A DNA stretch of 49,138 bases, from positions 1 to 49,138 of the forward strand of contig JAABNQ010000021.1 in the NCBI GenBank assembly GCA_009928435.1, written 5' to 3'. This DNA is from Bacillus sp. HF117_J1_D. Lineage in GTDB: Bacteria > Bacillota > Bacilli > Bacillales > Bacillaceae_C. The notes under the pieces are model-generated. The model was not told where the DNA came from and did not search any database. It saw nothing but the letters and a program-made list of their open reading frames with translations. The first letter of the stretch is position 1, and every line of letters begins with the position of its first letter. The translations under genes and the position numbers were made by a program. Shown one piece after another: positions 48,186-49,138 of the stretch.

Positions 48186-49138
48186 ATGGGATTAAAAAAA
48201 GTAAGACGTCCAGTAAAACAACAATCTGAAAAACAAATAGAATCTAGACTCACTGCAGGAAAAAAAGTAAAACTGTTGCAAAATCATACCATTAAGCATG
48301 ACATGGAAGTCCCACCATACAGAATAAAAGGCAATGATTTAATGGTTTGGAGTGATAAGAAAGAGCGTTATATATATGTTTCTAAAGCAGTAAAAATAAA
48401 TGCAATAAAAAGAAATATTGAGACAAAGGAAATTCAAATAGAACTTGTATTTTGGGCTTATGACAAATGGGAATCTGTAACGATTAGCAGAGGCGAATTG
48501 ACTAAAAGGGAGTTAAAAAAGCTGGCTTCTAAAGGATTAGATGTATTAGAAGATTTTCAAGCGGCAGAAGCTTCATCTTTTCTTAGTAAACAGGAAAAGA
48601 TGTTAAAGCCGACTAATGTTCACAGTGGAATAGGCTGGGACATAGTAAATAGTCAGCTTGTATATAAACACTACAAAATAATAACTAAACCTTCTGCTCC
48701 GCCAATTGATTCAACGTATTCAGGAGATTACATGTTAAAGCCTAATGGCAATAAGCATGATTTCTTTCACTTAATGATAAAAGAAGTGAGGGGGCATATA
48801 CCACTAGAATTGATGATATGTATAGGAATATCAGCTCTTATTGTTGGGATGTTAAATTGCTTAAAACTGGGTAGTTTTGATAGTTTGCTAGTTCATCTTG
48901 TAGGTTCATCAACGACAGGAAAAACGACTGCAGGCATGTTAGGTGTTTCTTTAGCGGGTTGTCCAAGTCCAAATGAGGGGTTGTTACAAACTTTCAATGG
49001 AACAAAAAATGCTATGGCTCGTAAATTGGCTGGTAATAATGGTGTTCTTACAGTTTTGGATGAATCCACAATGAACCTTATGGGTAAGCGTCAAATAATC
49101 CCCACCTGTATTCAGATGGGGATTTCATATATGCTCTA
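48186..49138 (+). CDS. DUF927-type SCC helicase (Cch-like), 3' end outside window
   Basis: 317 codons visible, MGLKKVRRPVKQQSEKQIE..., open to the window end. N-terminal primase-associated-type region, then AAA+ core: LVHLVGSSTTGKTTAGML (Walker A, about residues 240-257) and NGVLTVLDESTM (Walker B, about 286-297). Cch helicases of SCC elements are MCM-like and thought to replicate the excised cassette. ATG behind AAAGGAGC. The last ~15 codons (after DESTMNLMG) do not look like the family and coincide with a hairpin, so the gene may be interrupted. Confidence 0.8.
   Translation, partial: MGLKKVRRPVKQQSEKQIESRLTAGKKVKLLQNHTIKHDMEVPPYRIKGNDLMVWSDKKERYIYVSKAVKINAIKRNIETKEIQIELVFWAYDKWESVTISRGELTKRELKKLASKGLDVLEDFQAAEASSFLSKQEKMLKPTNVHSGIGWDIVNSQLVYKHYKIITKPSAPPIDSTYSGDYMLKPNGNKHDFFHLMIKEVRGHIPLELMICIGISALIVGMLNCLKLGSFDSLLVHLVGSSTTGKTTAGMLGVSLAGCPSPNEGLLQTFNGTKNAMARKLAGNNGVLTVLDESTMNLMGKRQIIPTCIQMGISYML
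49085..49138 (+). mobile_element. Possible end of an IS200/IS605-type element
   Basis: Imperfect palindrome AATCCCCA (49097-49104) / TGGGGATT (49117-49124) with inner CTG / CAG and one mismatch. Such subterminal hairpins are recognised by Y1 transposases (TnpA), and their elements lack long inverted repeats. The reading frame stays open through it but loses similarity to the helicase family. Only the edge is in the window, so the call is tentative. Confidence 0.4.

Larger units (their letters stand above)
41741..49138 (+). mobile_element. SCC-like chromosomal cassette, rlmH-proximal part (incomplete)
   Basis: All sequence after rlmH: more AT-rich than the preceding 40 kb, with genes in both orientations and a set typical of SCC elements (restriction-modification cargo, RadC/JAB, DUF1643, small acidic protein, DUF960, DUF927-type helicase). 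The ccr recombinase genes and the distal attachment site are not in the window, so the call rests on location and the co-occurrence of marker families. Confidence 0.75.

Noticed and set aside
41741-49138. ccr recombinase, mec genes or metal-resistance genes
   Set aside because: Looked for as parts of an SCC element; none is present in the visible part. Their absence is stated rather than assumed.

Overview
The window is the replication-origin region of a spore-forming member of the Bacillaceae (Bacillus in the broad sense), followed by the start of an integrated mobile cassette. The assignment rests on conserved gene order (gyrA-gyrB-remB-recF-yaaA-dnaN-dnaA-oriC-rpmH-rnpA-yidC/spoIIIJ-jag-mnmE-mnmG-rsmG-noc-soj-spo0J, and later rpsF-ssb-rpsR, gdpP-rplI-dnaB, walR-walK-walH-walI-walJ-htrC-rlmH), on the sporulation-linked genes spoIIIJ and yyaC, on noc, and on Bacillus-type TTG/GTG starts with strong Shine-Dalgarno sites. 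I do not assign a genus or species.

Layout. 1-61 is the 5' tip of a 16S rRNA gene (minus strand) with tandem promoters behind it. 445-9581 is the dnaA-to-gyrA arm on the minus strand. oriC is bipartite, with DnaA boxes on both sides of dnaA and a DnaA-trio unwinding module at 8080-8150. From rpmH (10101) to rlmH (41740) almost everything is on the plus strand, so both arms are transcribed in the direction of their replication forks; yyaC is the only exception. This arm holds RNase P protein, membrane insertion (YidC/Jag), tRNA modification (MnmE/MnmG), nucleoid occlusion and segregation (Noc, Soj, Spo0J, three parS sites), mscS-DUF951-ychF, a fatty-acid module (thiolase plus acyl-CoA ligase) with a FadR-like operator, the rpsF-ssb-rpsR operon with a LexA-boxed promoter, c-di-AMP phosphodiesterase GdpP, L9, the replicative helicase, the WalRK cell-wall regulatory operon and rlmH. 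Two extra DnaA-box clusters lie in front of mnmE and rlmH. purA, which lies between dnaB and walR in B. subtilis, is not there; 655 bp of non-coding DNA with promoter and terminator signals occupies the gap.

The accessory part starts right after the rlmH stop codon (41741 to the window end). It is AT-rich and gene-sparse and looks like one end of an SCC-like (staphylococcal cassette chromosome-type) element in a Bacillus-type host. The insertion point is the last codons of rlmH. The cargo next to it is a type II restriction-modification pair. Behind that are a RadC/JAB protein, a DUF1643 protein, a very acidic 107-aa protein in the place where a uracil-DNA-glycosylase inhibitor would be expected, a DUF960 protein, an HTH gene, two small proteins and a DUF927-type (Cch-like) helicase that runs off the window. 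No ccr recombinase gene is visible; it should lie downstream if the interpretation is right. The RadC-DUF1643-DUF960 cluster has its own LexA box, identical in its 12-bp core to the one in front of rpsF-ssb-rpsR, so the cassette may be coupled to the host SOS response. The last ~50 bases look like the hairpin end of an IS200/IS605-type element interrupting the helicase gene.
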